DNA from: Streptomyces longwoodensis
GTDB lineage: Bacteria > Actinomycetota > Actinomycetes > Streptomycetales > Streptomycetaceae
Assembly (NCBI RefSeq): GCF_001514125.1
Contig: NZ_KQ948551.1
Coordinates: forward strand, 333,291 to 397,290
Reading direction: 5' to 3'
Length of the DNA stretch: 64,000 nucleotides
Every line of letters begins with the position of its first letter. Position 1 is the first letter of the stretch. The notes beneath the pieces are model-generated. The model saw only the letters and a program-made list of their open reading frames with translations. It did no database searches and was not told the origin of the DNA. The position numbers and the translations under genes are program-made. This document shows, one piece after another, positions 16,799 through 25,829 of this stretch.

Positions 16799-18030
16799 CC
16801 GGGCAGGGGCGCCGGCGCCCCCTCCGGCACGGTCGAACGCCACAGCCGGACGGCGGCGACGACCGCGGCCGCCACCAGCAGGCCGTTGCGGACGAACAGC
16901 AGGGCCATGCCGAGCGGGTCGCTCGCGACGACGTGCGCGAACCACACCGGGAACTCCAGCACCGTCACCGCGGAGGCGGCCGCCACCAGCAGCGCCGGCG
17001 GGAGCATCCGGCTCGCCCGCAAGCACAGGCACACCGCCGCGAGCCCGACCAGCCACACCAGGTACTGGGGGCTGATCACCCGGCTGGTGACCGTGAACAG
17101 CAGCACCGCGGTGAAGGCCGCGTCGGCGAGCGTGGCGGGCCCGTACCGGCGGGCCCGCAGCCGCCACAGCAGCAGCCAGCCGAAGGCCAGCGCCGTCAGC
17201 ACCTGGGCCGCGGTGCTCACCTCGTGCACGTACGGCCCGAGGAACTCCATCGAGCCGTAGTGCAGCAGCACCCGCCCGTCCCAGCCGGTGTGCCGGGCCA
17301 CGTGCAGGACCAGTCCGCCCAGCGACTCCACCTCGGTGCCCCGGTCGCGCTGGGACGTCAGGAAGGCGAACGCGCCGGGCGCCGCCAGGGCGAACGCCCC
17401 CGCGAGGACCGCCGCGCTCACCGCCGCGGCACCCCAGGTCCGCCGTCGCACCGCCCCGGCCAGCAGCAGCGCCGGCCACACCTTCAGCAGCGCCCCGAAC
17501 CCGATGAGGACGCCGGCCACGCGCGGGTGCCGTACCCCGGCCACCAGCGCGGCCACCGCCACGGCGGTCACCATCACGTCGTAGCGCGCGTACACGGTCG
17601 GGCCGAGCAGCGGCAGGCCCGCCACCCACAGCCAGGCACCGCGCCGGCCCCGGTCCGGTCCGGTGCCCGCGCGCAGCAGCAGGACCAGCACCACGAGGTC
17701 GGCGAGGAACGCCAGCACGAAGAACGCCGGCGCGTAGCCCAGGAAGGGCAGCAGGCCCGGGGCGAGGATCGCGAGGGCCGCACCCGGCGGGTACTGCCAG
17801 GTGACGTCGGTCCCCGGGAAGGTACCGGTGCGCAGGACGTCGTACCAGCCCTGGTAGATCACGGACACGTCGCCCGTGACGTCCGGGCCGGGGAAGGTCC
17901 ACACCCCGGACACCCACAGCAGCAGGACCAGCCGGGTCACGCCCCAGACGGCGAGCAGCCCGGCCGGCGCGTGCGGTCCGGCCGGTGCGGCGGGCGGGTG
18001 CCCGGCCCGCCGCGCGTCCGTGATGTTCAC
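16759..18030 (-). CDS. Polyprenol-phosphate-mannose-type (GT87-like) membrane glycosyltransferase
   Basis: A 423-residue polytopic membrane protein (about ten helices). The first luminal loop carries the acidic motif of GT-C enzymes (GDVSVIYQGWYD) and the segments TWQYPPGAALAIL and PTVYARYDV are typical of DUF2029/GT87 mannosyltransferases. In actinobacteria this family extends lipid-linked mannans such as PIMs. A PIM-type GT4 mannosyltransferase gene lies next door in divergent orientation, supporting a cell-envelope glycolipid role. The donor is inferred, not shown. Confidence 0.8.
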   Translation of the reverse strand: MNITDARRAGHPPAAPAGPHAPAGLLAVWGVTRLVLLLWVSGVWTFPGPDVTGDVSVIYQGWYDVLRTGTFPGTDVTWQYPPGAALAILAPGLLPFLGYAPAFFVLAFLADLVVLVLLLRAGTGPDRGRRGAWLWVAGLPLLGPTVYARYDVMVTAVAVAALVAGVRHPRVAGVLIGFGALLKVWPALLLAGAVRRRTWGAAAVSAAVLAGAFALAAPGAFAFLTSQRDRGTEVESLGGLVLHVARHTGWDGRVLLHYGSMEFLGPYVHEVSTAAQVLTALAFGWLLLWRLRARRYGPATLADAAFTAVLLFTVTSRVISPQYLVWLVGLAAVCLCLRASRMLPPALLVAAASAVTVLEFPVWFAHVVASDPLGMALLFVRNGLLVAAAVVAAVRLWRSTVPEGAPAPLPGQAARTRETSASS

Positions 18031-18186
18031 CTGTGCCCCTGTTCGTCCGCTTACGTGGTGAGGGTCCCATGGTCTCCCGGCGGACCGTGCGGGAGCCGTG
18101 AAGCGCGGCCGTGGCGGACCGCGTGCCGCTCACCGCCGTCCGGGGACCCGCTGCGGTGCGGACGGCGTTGGATACAGTCGGCGGCG

Positions 18187-19329
18187 ATGCACAAGACGCT
18201 GATCGTGACCAACGACTTCCCGCCCCGGCCGGGCGGCATCCAGGCCTTCCTGCACAACATGGCGCTGCGCCTGGACCCCGAGCGCCTCGTCGTGTACGCC
18301 TCCACCTGGAAGCGCGGCCGGGAGGGCGCGGAGGCGACGGCCGCCTTCGACGCGGAACAGCCCTTCACCGTCGTACGCGATCGTACGACGATGCTCCTGC
18401 CCACGCCCGGCGCGACCAGGACGGCCGTCCGGCTGCTGCGCGAGCACGGCTGCACGTCCGTGTGGTTCGGGGCCGCGGCACCGCTCGGCCTGATGGCCCC
18501 GGCCCTGCGCCGGGCGGGCGCCGAGCGGCTGGTGGCCACCACGCACGGCCACGAGGCCGGCTGGGCCCAGCTGCCCGCCGCCCGGCAGCTGCTGCGCCGG
18601 ATCGGCGAGGGCACGGACACGATCACCTACCTCGGCGAGTACACCCGCTCCCGGATCGCCGCCGCGCTCACGCCCGCGGCGGCCGCGCGGATGGTGCAGC
18701 TGCCGCCCGGCGTCGACGAGAAGACCTTCCACCCCGGCTCCGGCGGCGACGAGGTGCGCGCCCGCCTGGGCCTGACCGACCGTCCGGTGGTGGTGTGCGT
18801 GTCCCGGCTGGTGCGGCGCAAGGGCCAGGACACGCTGATCCGGGCGATGCCCCGCATCCTGGCCGCCGAGCCCGACGCCGTGCTGCTGGTCGTCGGCGGC
18901 GGCCCGTACGAGAAGGACCTGCGGCGCCTCGCGGCCGACACGGGCGTGGCCGCCTCCGTCCGCTTCACCGGGGCGGTCCCCTGGGCGGAGCTGCCCGCCC
19001 ACTACGGCGCCGGTGACGTCTTCGCCATGCCCTGCCGGACCCGGCGCGGCGGCCTCGACGTGGAGGGCCTCGGCATCGTCTACCTGGAGGCGTCCGCGAC
19101 GGGTCTGCCGGTCGTCGCCGGCGACTCGGGGGGCGCCCCGGACGCGGTGCTCGACGGCGAGACGGGCTGGGGGGTGCGGGGCGGCTCGGCCGAGGAGACC
19201 GCCGAGCGCGTCGTCACCCTGCTGGGCGACGCGGAGCTGCGCCGCCGGATGGGCGAGCGGGGCCGCCGCTGGGTGGAGGAGAAGTGGCGCTGGGACCTCC
19301 TGGCCGAGAGGCTGAGGGAACTCCTCTGA
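18187..19329 (+). CDS. pimB: GT4 glycosyltransferase, PimB-like mannosyltransferase
   Basis: A 380-residue GT-B fold enzyme. NDFPPRPGGIQAFLHNMA at the N-terminus, VSRLVRRKGQDTLIRAMP in the linker, and EGLGIVYLEASATGLPVVAGDSGGAPD (the EX7E motif) are hallmarks of GT4 enzymes close to mycobacterial PimB, which adds mannose from GDP-mannose to phosphatidylinositol mannosides. TACAGT ends 8 bases before the ATG with no Shine-Dalgarno, suggesting leaderless translation. The gene name rests on family resemblance. Confidence 0.75.
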   Translation: MHKTLIVTNDFPPRPGGIQAFLHNMALRLDPERLVVYASTWKRGREGAEATAAFDAEQPFTVVRDRTTMLLPTPGATRTAVRLLREHGCTSVWFGAAAPLGLMAPALRRAGAERLVATTHGHEAGWAQLPAARQLLRRIGEGTDTITYLGEYTRSRIAAALTPAAAARMVQLPPGVDEKTFHPGSGGDEVRARLGLTDRPVVVCVSRLVRRKGQDTLIRAMPRILAAEPDAVLLVVGGGPYEKDLRRLAADTGVAASVRFTGAVPWAELPAHYGAGDVFAMPCRTRRGGLDVEGLGIVYLEASATGLPVVAGDSGGAPDAVLDGETGWGVRGGSAEETAERVVTLLGDAELRRRMGERGRRWVEEKWRWDLLAERLRELL

Positions 19330-19333
19330 GCCA

Positions 19334-19351
19334 CCCGGCCCCGCGGCCGGG
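19334..19351 (+). terminator. Short terminator hairpin between convergent genes
   Basis: CCCGGCC (19334-19340) pairs with GGCCGGG (19345-19351) over CCGC in the 69-bp gap between the convergent pimB-like and acyl-CoA ligase genes. It could serve both strands. Confidence 0.5.
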
Positions 19352-19398
19352 GGAGCCCCTCCGGGCGCACCCGGCCGCCAGGGGGCCCCGCCGCGCCG

Positions 19399-21195
19399 CT
19401 ACTTGGCGTAGATCGCCTCGATCTCGTGCGCGTAGTCCTTGGCGACGACGTTCCGCTTGAGCTTCAGCGACGGGGTGAGGTGGCCCGAGTCCTCGGTGAA
19501 CTGGGCGGACAGGATGCGGAACTTGCGCACCGACTCCGCCTTGGACACCGCCGCGTTGCCGTCGTCGACCGCCGCCTGGACCGCGGCCTGCAGGTCCGGG
19601 TCGTCCTTCAGCGACGCCGCGGTGGCGCCCGCCGGCTTGCCGTGCTCGGCGGCCCAACGGCCCAGGAACTCCTCGTCGATGGTGACCAGCGCGCCCACGA
19701 ACGGCCGCCCGTCGCCCACCACCATGCACTCCGCGACCAGCGCGTGCGCGCGGATGCGGTCCTCGATGACGGCCGGGGCGACGTTCTTGCCGCCCGCCGT
19801 GACGATGATCTCCTTCTTGCGGCCCGTGATCCGCAGGTAGCCGTCCTCGTCCAGGGTGCCGATGTCCCCGGTGTGGAACCAGCCGTCGGCCAGCGCGTCC
19901 GCCGTGGCGGCCGGGTTGTTCCAGTACTCCTTGAACAGGTGCTCGCCGTGCAGCAGCACCTCCCCGTCGTCGGCGATCCGCACGACCGAGCCGGGCAGCG
20001 GCTGGCCGACCGTGCCGATCTTCTGGCGGTCCCAGGGGTTGAACGCGGTGGCCGCGCAGGACTCGGTCAGGCCGTAGCCCTCCAGCACCGTGAAGCCGAT
20101 GCCGCGGAAGAAGTGGCCGAGGCGCTCGCCCAGCGGGGCCCCGCCCGAGATGGCGTACTCGCCCCGCCCGCCGAGCACCGCGCGCAGCTTGCCGTAGACC
20201 AGCTTGTCGAAGACCTTGTGCTTGATCCGCAGGCCCATCGACGGACCCGAGGGGGTGTCCAGCGCCTTGCTGTACGCGATCGCGGCGTCAGCGGCCTTGT
20301 CGAAGATCGCGCCCTTGCCGTCGGCCTGCGCCTTGGCGCGCGCCGAGTTGTAGACCTTCTCGAAGACCCGCGGCACGCCCAGGATCAGCGTCGGCCGGAA
20401 CGCCGCCAGCTCGTCGGTGAGGTTCTTGATGTCGGGGACGCACCCCAGCTTGATCGGCGCCATCATCGGCGCGACCTGCACCAGGCGCCCGAAGACGTGC
20501 GCGAGCGGCAGGAAGAGCAGCACCGAGCACTCGCCGGTGCGGAACAGCGGGCGCAGCCGCTCCACGACGTTGCCGCACTCGGCGAAGAAGGCGCGGTGGG
20601 TGAGCACACAGCCCTTCGGGCGGCCGGTGGTGCCCGAGGTGTAGACGATGGTCGCCGGGTCGTCGGCGCGCGCGACCGAACCGCGCTCCTCGACCGTGGC
20701 GTCGCTGATGTCCTTGCCGGCCCGGCCCAGCTCCTCGATCCCGCCGGCCTCGATCTGCCAGACGTGCTTGAGGGTGGGCAGGGTGTCGCGCACCGACTCC
20801 ACGGCGGCCGCGTGGCCGGTGGTCTCCACGACGCACGCGGTGGCGCCCGAGTCGGACAGGATCCACTGCACCTGCTCCGGGGAGCTGGTCTCGTACACCG
20901 GCACGGTGACCGCGCCCGCGCTCCAGATGGCGAAGTCGAGCAGCGTCCACTCGTAGCGGGTGCGGGACATCAGGGCCACCCGGTCGCCCGGCTGCACGCC
21001 GGAGGCGATGAGGCCCTTGGCGGCGTCCTGCACCTCGGCGAGGAACGCGGACGCCGTCACGTCCTGCCAGGCCCCGCCGACCTTGCGGGCGATCACGGCG
21101 ACGTCAGGGTGCTGCGCGGCGTTTCTGCGGACGATGTCGGTCAGATTGCCGTCCGCAGGGACCTCGTACAAAGCCGGAAGGCTGAACTCGCGCAA
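19399..21195 (-). CDS. Long-chain fatty-acid-CoA ligase (AMP-forming)
   Basis: A 598-residue adenylate-forming enzyme that activates fatty acids with ATP and CoA. Motifs are the P-loop IVYTSGTTGRPKGC, the A5 motif GYGLTESCA, and DGWFHTGDIG followed by GRKKEIIVTAGGKNVAP with the hinge and catalytic Lys region. The start is TTG at 21195, preceded by GAGGAG on the coding strand; no better ATG or GTG is nearby. It is a stand-alone gene convergent with the pimB-like gene. Confidence 0.92.
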   Translation of the reverse strand: MREFSLPALYEVPADGNLTDIVRRNAAQHPDVAVIARKVGGAWQDVTASAFLAEVQDAAKGLIASGVQPGDRVALMSRTRYEWTLLDFAIWSAGAVTVPVYETSSPEQVQWILSDSGATACVVETTGHAAAVESVRDTLPTLKHVWQIEAGGIEELGRAGKDISDATVEERGSVARADDPATIVYTSGTTGRPKGCVLTHRAFFAECGNVVERLRPLFRTGECSVLLFLPLAHVFGRLVQVAPMMAPIKLGCVPDIKNLTDELAAFRPTLILGVPRVFEKVYNSARAKAQADGKGAIFDKAADAAIAYSKALDTPSGPSMGLRIKHKVFDKLVYGKLRAVLGGRGEYAISGGAPLGERLGHFFRGIGFTVLEGYGLTESCAATAFNPWDRQKIGTVGQPLPGSVVRIADDGEVLLHGEHLFKEYWNNPAATADALADGWFHTGDIGTLDEDGYLRITGRKKEIIVTAGGKNVAPAVIEDRIRAHALVAECMVVGDGRPFVGALVTIDEEFLGRWAAEHGKPAGATAASLKDDPDLQAAVQAAVDDGNAAVSKAESVRKFRILSAQFTEDSGHLTPSLKLKRNVVAKDYAHEIEAIYAK

Positions 21196-21491
21196 GACTG
21201 CTGCTCCTCATAGGGCGCCGGCGCCACGACGTTGTGTGATGCGACGGTGCGGTCCACGGCTCGGGCGGTGCTCGCGCATTCAGATGTTGAATTGCTGAGC
21301 ACGACTGGACTGCCCGGACGTTACCCGCCGGTATGGCTTCTTCGACAGGGGGTCCCGGCGAGATGTTCGCTGCGTCACACGGATGGGGGTTGCTCCGCGT
21401 ACGGTAGTCCACCCACCAACTGACTCACCAGTAACCGCAGGTCCGGCCGACTCTGTCCACCCGCGCCGCACACGCCCTACGCTTGATCGCC

Positions 21492-22286
21492 ATGGCATCC
21501 ACACCGGCCCGCACCCGCACGCGCGTCCACGTGGTCAGCGACGTGCACGGCAACGCCAGCGACCTCGCCCGGGCGGGCGACGGCGCGGACGCACTCGTCT
21601 GCCTCGGGGACCTCGTCCTCTTCCTCGACTACGCCGACCACTCCCGCGGCATCTTCCCCGACCTCTTCGGCGTGGAGAACGCCGACCGGATCGTCGAACT
21701 GCGCACCGCCCGGCGCTTCGAGGAGGCCCGCGCCTTCGGGGCCCGGCTCTGGGCGGGCGTCGGCGACGACCGGGCCGCGGTCATCGAGCAGGCGGTGCGC
21801 AAGCAGTACGCCGAACTGTTCGCGGCCTTCCCCACCCCGACCTACGCCACCTACGGCAACGTCGACATGCCCCCGCTGTGGCGGGAGTACGCCGGACCCG
21901 GCACCACCGTGCTGGACGGCGAGCGGGTCGAGATCGGCGGCCGCGTCTTCGGCTTCGTCGGCGGCGGCCTGCGCACCCCGATGCGCACCCCCTACGAGAT
22001 CAGCGACGAGGAGTACGCCGCGAAGATCGAGGCGGTCGGCGAGGTGGACGTGCTGTGCACCCACATCCCGCCGGAGGTGCCCGAGCTGGTCTACGACACC
22101 GTCGCGCGCCGCTTCGAACGGGGCAGCCGCGCCCTGCTGGAGGCGATCCGGCGCACCCGCCCGCGCTACGCCCTGTTCGGCCACGTCCACCAGCCGCTGG
22201 CCCGGCGCATGCGGATCGGGGCGACCGAGTGCGTGAACGTCGGCCACTTCGCCGGGACCGGCGAGCCGTGGGTGCTGGAGTGGTGA
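21492..22286 (+). CDS. Calcineurin-like metallophosphoesterase
   Basis: A 264-residue protein with the five blocks of the dinuclear-metal family: SDVHGN, CLGDLV, TYGNVDMP (a GNxD variant), CTHIP and FGHVHQP. It hydrolyses phosphoester bonds; the substrate is unknown. The N-terminal blocks are split by a 75-residue insert between GDLV and GNVD. I choose the ATG at 21492, which follows TACGCT at 8 bases, rather than an upstream TTG. The next genes run in the same direction. Confidence 0.85.
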   Translation: MASTPARTRTRVHVVSDVHGNASDLARAGDGADALVCLGDLVLFLDYADHSRGIFPDLFGVENADRIVELRTARRFEEARAFGARLWAGVGDDRAAVIEQAVRKQYAELFAAFPTPTYATYGNVDMPPLWREYAGPGTTVLDGERVEIGGRVFGFVGGGLRTPMRTPYEISDEEYAAKIEAVGEVDVLCTHIPPEVPELVYDTVARRFERGSRALLEAIRRTRPRYALFGHVHQPLARRMRIGATECVNVGHFAGTGEPWVLEW

Positions 22287-22422
22287 GACGCCGCCGCGCA
22301 GGCGGTGAAGGCGGCAGGTCAAACGCGCGGTAGCCTTCACGCTGCACACGCGTGCGCACGCTTGGCGCACGGGACACTCTTCAGCGGTTTTCCAGCGGCC
22401 CGCATCCGGAGGAGCCACGGCG

Positions 22423-22863
22423 ATGGCGGAACACACCAGCTCGAGCATCACGATCGAGGCGGCACCGGCCGACGTGATGGCGGTCATCTCCGACTTCGCG
22501 CGCTACCCCGACTGGACCGGCGAGGTGAAGGAGGCGGAGGTCCTCGCGACCGACGCGGCCGGCCGCGCCGAGCAGGTGCGGCTCGTCATGGACGCCGGGG
22601 CCATCAAGGACGACCAGACCCTGGCCTACACCTGGACCGGGCAGGACGCGGTCTCCTGGACGCTGGTGAAGTCGCAGATGCTGCGCTCCCTGGACGGCTC
22701 CTACGTGCTGCGGCCGGCCGGCGCCGGGGCGACCGAGGTCACCTACTCGCTGACCGTCGACGTCAAGATCCCCATGCTCGGCATGATCAAGCGCAAGGCC
22801 GAGAAGGTCATCATCGACCGTGCCCTCGCGGGGCTGAAGAAGCGGGTCGAGTCGGGCACGTAG
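22423..22863 (+). CDS. SRPBCC-family (polyketide cyclase/dehydrase-like) protein
   Basis: A 146-residue single START/SRPBCC domain. The segments SSITIEAAPADVMAVISDFARYPDWTGEVKE and ATEVTYSLTVDVKIPMLG are typical of this lipid- or ligand-binding fold; no catalytic residue is evident. The ATG at 22423 has GGAGG upstream. It precedes an ArsA-like ATPase gene by 44 bp, an arrangement conserved in Streptomyces as far as I recall, but the joint function is unknown. Confidence 0.85.
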   Translation: MAEHTSSSITIEAAPADVMAVISDFARYPDWTGEVKEAEVLATDAAGRAEQVRLVMDAGAIKDDQTLAYTWTGQDAVSWTLVKSQMLRSLDGSYVLRPAGAGATEVTYSLTVDVKIPMLGMIKRKAEKVIIDRALAGLKKRVESGT

Positions 22864-22907
22864 CGGCTCCCCGGGGCGGCCGCGCCCGTCCACTACCGTT
22901 CACCCCC

Positions 22908-24080
22908 ATGCGCACCCTCTTGATCACCGGCCCCGGCGGCAGCGGCCGTACGACGGTCGCCGCCGCCACCGCACGCGCCGCCGCCCGAGAGGGCATCCGC
23001 ACCCTCGTGCTCGGCGCCGACCGCGGCGACACCCTCGGTGCCGCGCTCGGTGTGCCGACCGGACCGGTGCCCGTGACGGCCGGACCGGGGATCACCGCCT
23101 GGCGGCCCGACCCGGCCGCCGCGTTCCGCGCCGACCTCACCGCGTTCCAGGAGCGGGCCACCACCGTCCTCGACCTGCTCGGCGCGCAGCGGCTCGACCC
23201 CGAGGAGGTCACCCCGCTGCCCGGCGCCGAGGAGCTGTCCCTGCTGCGCGCCCTGCGCGACGCGGCCCTCGCCGAGCGCCACGACCTGCTCGTCGTCGAC
23301 CTGCCCCCCACCCACCAGGCCCTCGCCCTGCTCGCGCTGCCCGAGGAGCTGCGCCGCTACCTGCGCCGTCTGCTGCCCCCCGAACGGCAGGCCGCCCGCG
23401 CCCTGCGCCCGGTCCTCGGCCGCCTGGCCGGCGTGCCCATGCCCGCCGAGTGGCTCTACGACACCGCCGCCCGCTGGGACCTGGAACTGGCCGCCGTCGA
23501 GGCCGTCGTGAACGACCCCGGCACCGTCGTCCGGCTCGTCGCCGAACCCGGGCCGGCCGGCGCCGACGCCGTCCGTGAGGCGGGCCTCGGCCTCGCCCTG
23601 CGCGGCCTGCGCACCGAGTCCCTGGTCGCCAACCGGGTCCTGCCCGAGGACGGGGCGTCCGGTCCCTTCGCGGAGCTGGCCGCCCAGCAGCGCAAGACCC
23701 TCGCCGAGTGGCAGGCGGCCGGCACCGCCGTGCACACCGTCGCCCACCTCGGCCGCGACCCGCGGGGCCCGGACGACCTCGCCGCGCTCGCCGCCCCGGC
23801 CGTCAACCCCGGCCGTCACCCGGTCGAGTGGCCGGTGCACGACCGGCTCGCCGACGACGGCGTGCTCGTCTGGGACATCCCCCTGCCCGGCGCCATACGC
23901 GACGCCCTCGACCTGGTCCGGCGCGGTGACGAACTCCTCGTGACGGCCGGGCCCTTCCGCCGGATCGTCCCCCTGCCCTCGGCGCTGCGCCGCTGCACCG
24001 TCGCCGGCGCCGCCCTGCGCGAGGGCGTCCTGCGCATCCGGTTCGCCCCCGATCCCGCCCTGTGGCCGCGGACCCCGTGA
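22908..24080 (+). CDS. ArsA/GET3-like P-loop ATPase with altered P-loop
   Basis: A 390-residue protein of the SIMIBI ArsA/MinD-like class. The N-terminal loop reads GPGGSGRTT (residues 8-16): the signature Lys of GKGGVGKTT is Pro9 and the P-loop Lys is Arg14. The second acidic strand is DLLVVDLPPT. A C-terminal beta segment (PLPGAIRDALDLVRRGDELLVTAGPFRRIV) resembles the small domain seen in ArsA homologues. With both lysines missing, ATP hydrolysis is doubtful and the protein may be regulatory. TACCGT ends 8 bases before the ATG. Confidence 0.8.
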   Translation: MRTLLITGPGGSGRTTVAAATARAAAREGIRTLVLGADRGDTLGAALGVPTGPVPVTAGPGITAWRPDPAAAFRADLTAFQERATTVLDLLGAQRLDPEEVTPLPGAEELSLLRALRDAALAERHDLLVVDLPPTHQALALLALPEELRRYLRRLLPPERQAARALRPVLGRLAGVPMPAEWLYDTAARWDLELAAVEAVVNDPGTVVRLVAEPGPAGADAVREAGLGLALRGLRTESLVANRVLPEDGASGPFAELAAQQRKTLAEWQAAGTAVHTVAHLGRDPRGPDDLAALAAPAVNPGRHPVEWPVHDRLADDGVLVWDIPLPGAIRDALDLVRRGDELLVTAGPFRRIVPLPSALRRCTVAGAALREGVLRIRFAPDPALWPRTP

Positions 24081-24137
24081 AGGCGCTACCGCCGTTCGGG
24101 TAACGTCGGAGGGACGAGCCGTAGTCAGGAGTCCGTC

Positions 24138-24686
24138 ATGAGCAGCGAAGACCGACCCGCCCCCGACGGCGCCGCGGACGAGCCCGTCGAGCGGACCGAG
24201 CAGGCCGAGCGGACCGAGCAGGCGGAGCGGACCGGGCGCGCCACCGACGCCGACGCCTGGGCCACCGCCTGCGCCGAGGACCTGGCCGCCGAGAAGGCCC
24301 GCCGCCGCACGCAGCACGGCCCGCCCCCCGGCTCCGCCGCCGAGGAACTGCGCAAGCTGGTCGACACCGTCGCCGACAAGCTCGCCGGCCTGCAGTCCCC
24401 GCTGTTCGGCGCGGTCGCCGGGCCCGCCGCCCAGCAGGTGGTGCGCCAGGTCGTCCAGCAGGCCAAGTCCGCCGTCGAACCGGTCATCGAACGCAATCCG
24501 GACGTCTTCGACCACCTCGCGGCCGCGGGCGGCGAACTCCTCGCCGCCTACCGCTCCGCCGTGCAGGCCCAGGAGAAGCGCTGGACCGCGGGTGAGCGGG
24601 ACCTCGGCGACCTCGACGACCTGCGCGGCCCCGGCGACGACGGCCCCTCGGGCGCCGGCCCCGGCCAGCGCATCGACTTGGACTGA
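24138..24686 (+). CDS. DUF5304-type protein preceding glkA (Sco2127-like)
   Basis: A 182-residue acidic helical protein without membrane segments. The N-terminus carries 2.6 copies of an 18-bp repeat encoding ERTEQA. The central part (KLVDTVADKLAGLQSPLFGAVAGPAAQQVV) is conserved in Streptomyces. It sits directly upstream of glkA; in S. coelicolor the gene in this place, sco2127, has been reported to influence glucose utilisation and carbon catabolite repression. Assignment is by position and general character. Confidence 0.75.
   Translation: MSSEDRPAPDGAADEPVERTEQAERTEQAERTGRATDADAWATACAEDLAAEKARRRTQHGPPPGSAAEELRKLVDTVADKLAGLQSPLFGAVAGPAAQQVVRQVVQQAKSAVEPVIERNPDVFDHLAAAGGELLAAYRSAVQAQEKRWTAGERDLGDLDDLRGPGDDGPSGAGPGQRIDLD
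24189..24236 (+). repeat. 18-bp tandem repeat inside the DUF5304 gene
   Basis: GAGCGGACCGAGCAGGCC starts at 24189 and 24207, with a third partial copy at 24225. The repeat keeps the frame and encodes ERTEQA units. Copy number may vary between strains. Confidence 0.8.
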
Positions 24687-24739
24687 GTCCCCTCGGGTAC
24701 GGTTGGCCGTAGCGGGGCACGACCGGAACTGAGGGATTC

Positions 24740-25693
24740 ATGGGACTCACCATCGGCGTCGACATCGGCGGCACGAAGATCGCGGCCGGCGTGGTCGACG
24801 AGGAAGGCAACATCCTCTCGACCTTCAAGGTGCCGACCCCCACCACGCCCGAGGCCATCGTGGACGCCATCGCCTCGGCGGTGGAGGGCGCGCGTGCGGG
24901 GCACGAGATCGTCGGCGTGGGCATCGGTGCCGCCGGGTACGTCAACCGGCAGCGCTCCACCGTGTACTTCGCCCCGAACATCGACTGGCGCAACGAGCCG
25001 CTGAAGGACGAGGTCCAGGAGCGCACCGGCCTGCCGGTCGTCGTGGAGAACGACGCCAACGCGGCCGCCTGGGGCGAGTACCGGTTCGGCGCGGGCAAGG
25101 GCCACCGCAACGTCATCTGCATCACCCTCGGCACGGGCCTCGGCGGCGGCATCATCATCGGCAACAAGCTGCGCCGCGGCCACTTCGGCGTCGCCGCCGA
25201 GTTCGGCCACATCCGCATGGTGCCCGACGGCCTGCTGTGCGGCTGCGGTTCCCAGGGCTGCTGGGAGCAGTACGCCTCCGGCCGTGCCCTGGTCCGCTAC
25301 GCCAAGCAGCGCGCCAACGCCACCCCCGAGCGGGCCGAGATCCTGCTGCGGCTGGGCGACGGCACCCCCACCGGCATCGAGGGCAAGCACATCTCCGTGG
25401 CCGCCCGCCAGGGCTGCCCGGTCGCCGTCGACTCCTACCGCGAGCTGGCCCGCTGGGTCGGCGCGGGCCTCGCCGACCTGGCCTCGCTGTTCGACCCGTC
25501 CGCGTTCATCGTCGGCGGCGGACTCTCGGACGAGGGCGAGCTCGTCCTCGACCCGATCCGCAAGTCGTACAAGCGCTGGCTGGTGGGCGGCAACTGGCGC
25601 CCGGTCGCCGACGTCCTCGCCGCCCGGCTCGGCAACAAGGCCGGTCTGGTCGGCGCGGCCGACCTGGCCCGGGAGCCCGACCCGATCATGTGA
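24740..25693 (+). CDS. glkA: ROK-family glucokinase
   Basis: A 317-residue enzyme that makes glucose 6-phosphate from glucose and ATP. The N-terminal phosphate loop is GVDIGGTKIAAGVVD; the catalytic and sugar site is VVENDANAAAWGEY with GTGLGGGIIIGNK. The ROK zinc motif is EFGHIRMVPDGLLCGCGSQGCWEQYASG (one His and three Cys). In Streptomyces GlkA is also required for glucose repression. Length matches the family (317). The ATG at 24740 has GAGGGA upstream. Confidence 0.96.
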   Translation: MGLTIGVDIGGTKIAAGVVDEEGNILSTFKVPTPTTPEAIVDAIASAVEGARAGHEIVGVGIGAAGYVNRQRSTVYFAPNIDWRNEPLKDEVQERTGLPVVVENDANAAAWGEYRFGAGKGHRNVICITLGTGLGGGIIIGNKLRRGHFGVAAEFGHIRMVPDGLLCGCGSQGCWEQYASGRALVRYAKQRANATPERAEILLRLGDGTPTGIEGKHISVAARQGCPVAVDSYRELARWVGAGLADLASLFDPSAFIVGGGLSDEGELVLDPIRKSYKRWLVGGNWRPVADVLAARLGNKAGLVGAADLAREPDPIM

Positions 25694-25829
25694 CGGACCC
25701 TCGCTCCGCGGGACACCGCGCGGCCGGCCACGACCCGACGGCGGCCGCGCGGACCCGCGCCCGGGTCCGTGCGGTGTACGCGGCCGCGCGGGACCGGCGT
25801 CCGGCGGCGCGGGGCGTACATTGATCCAC

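Noticed and set aside
15007..19329. An open frame of over 4 kb on the plus strand running through four genes
   Set aside because: Its upstream part is antisense or out of frame to PadR, MATE and GT87 genes with clear motifs and has Arg/Pro/Gly-rich shadow composition; only the last 380 codons are a real gene.
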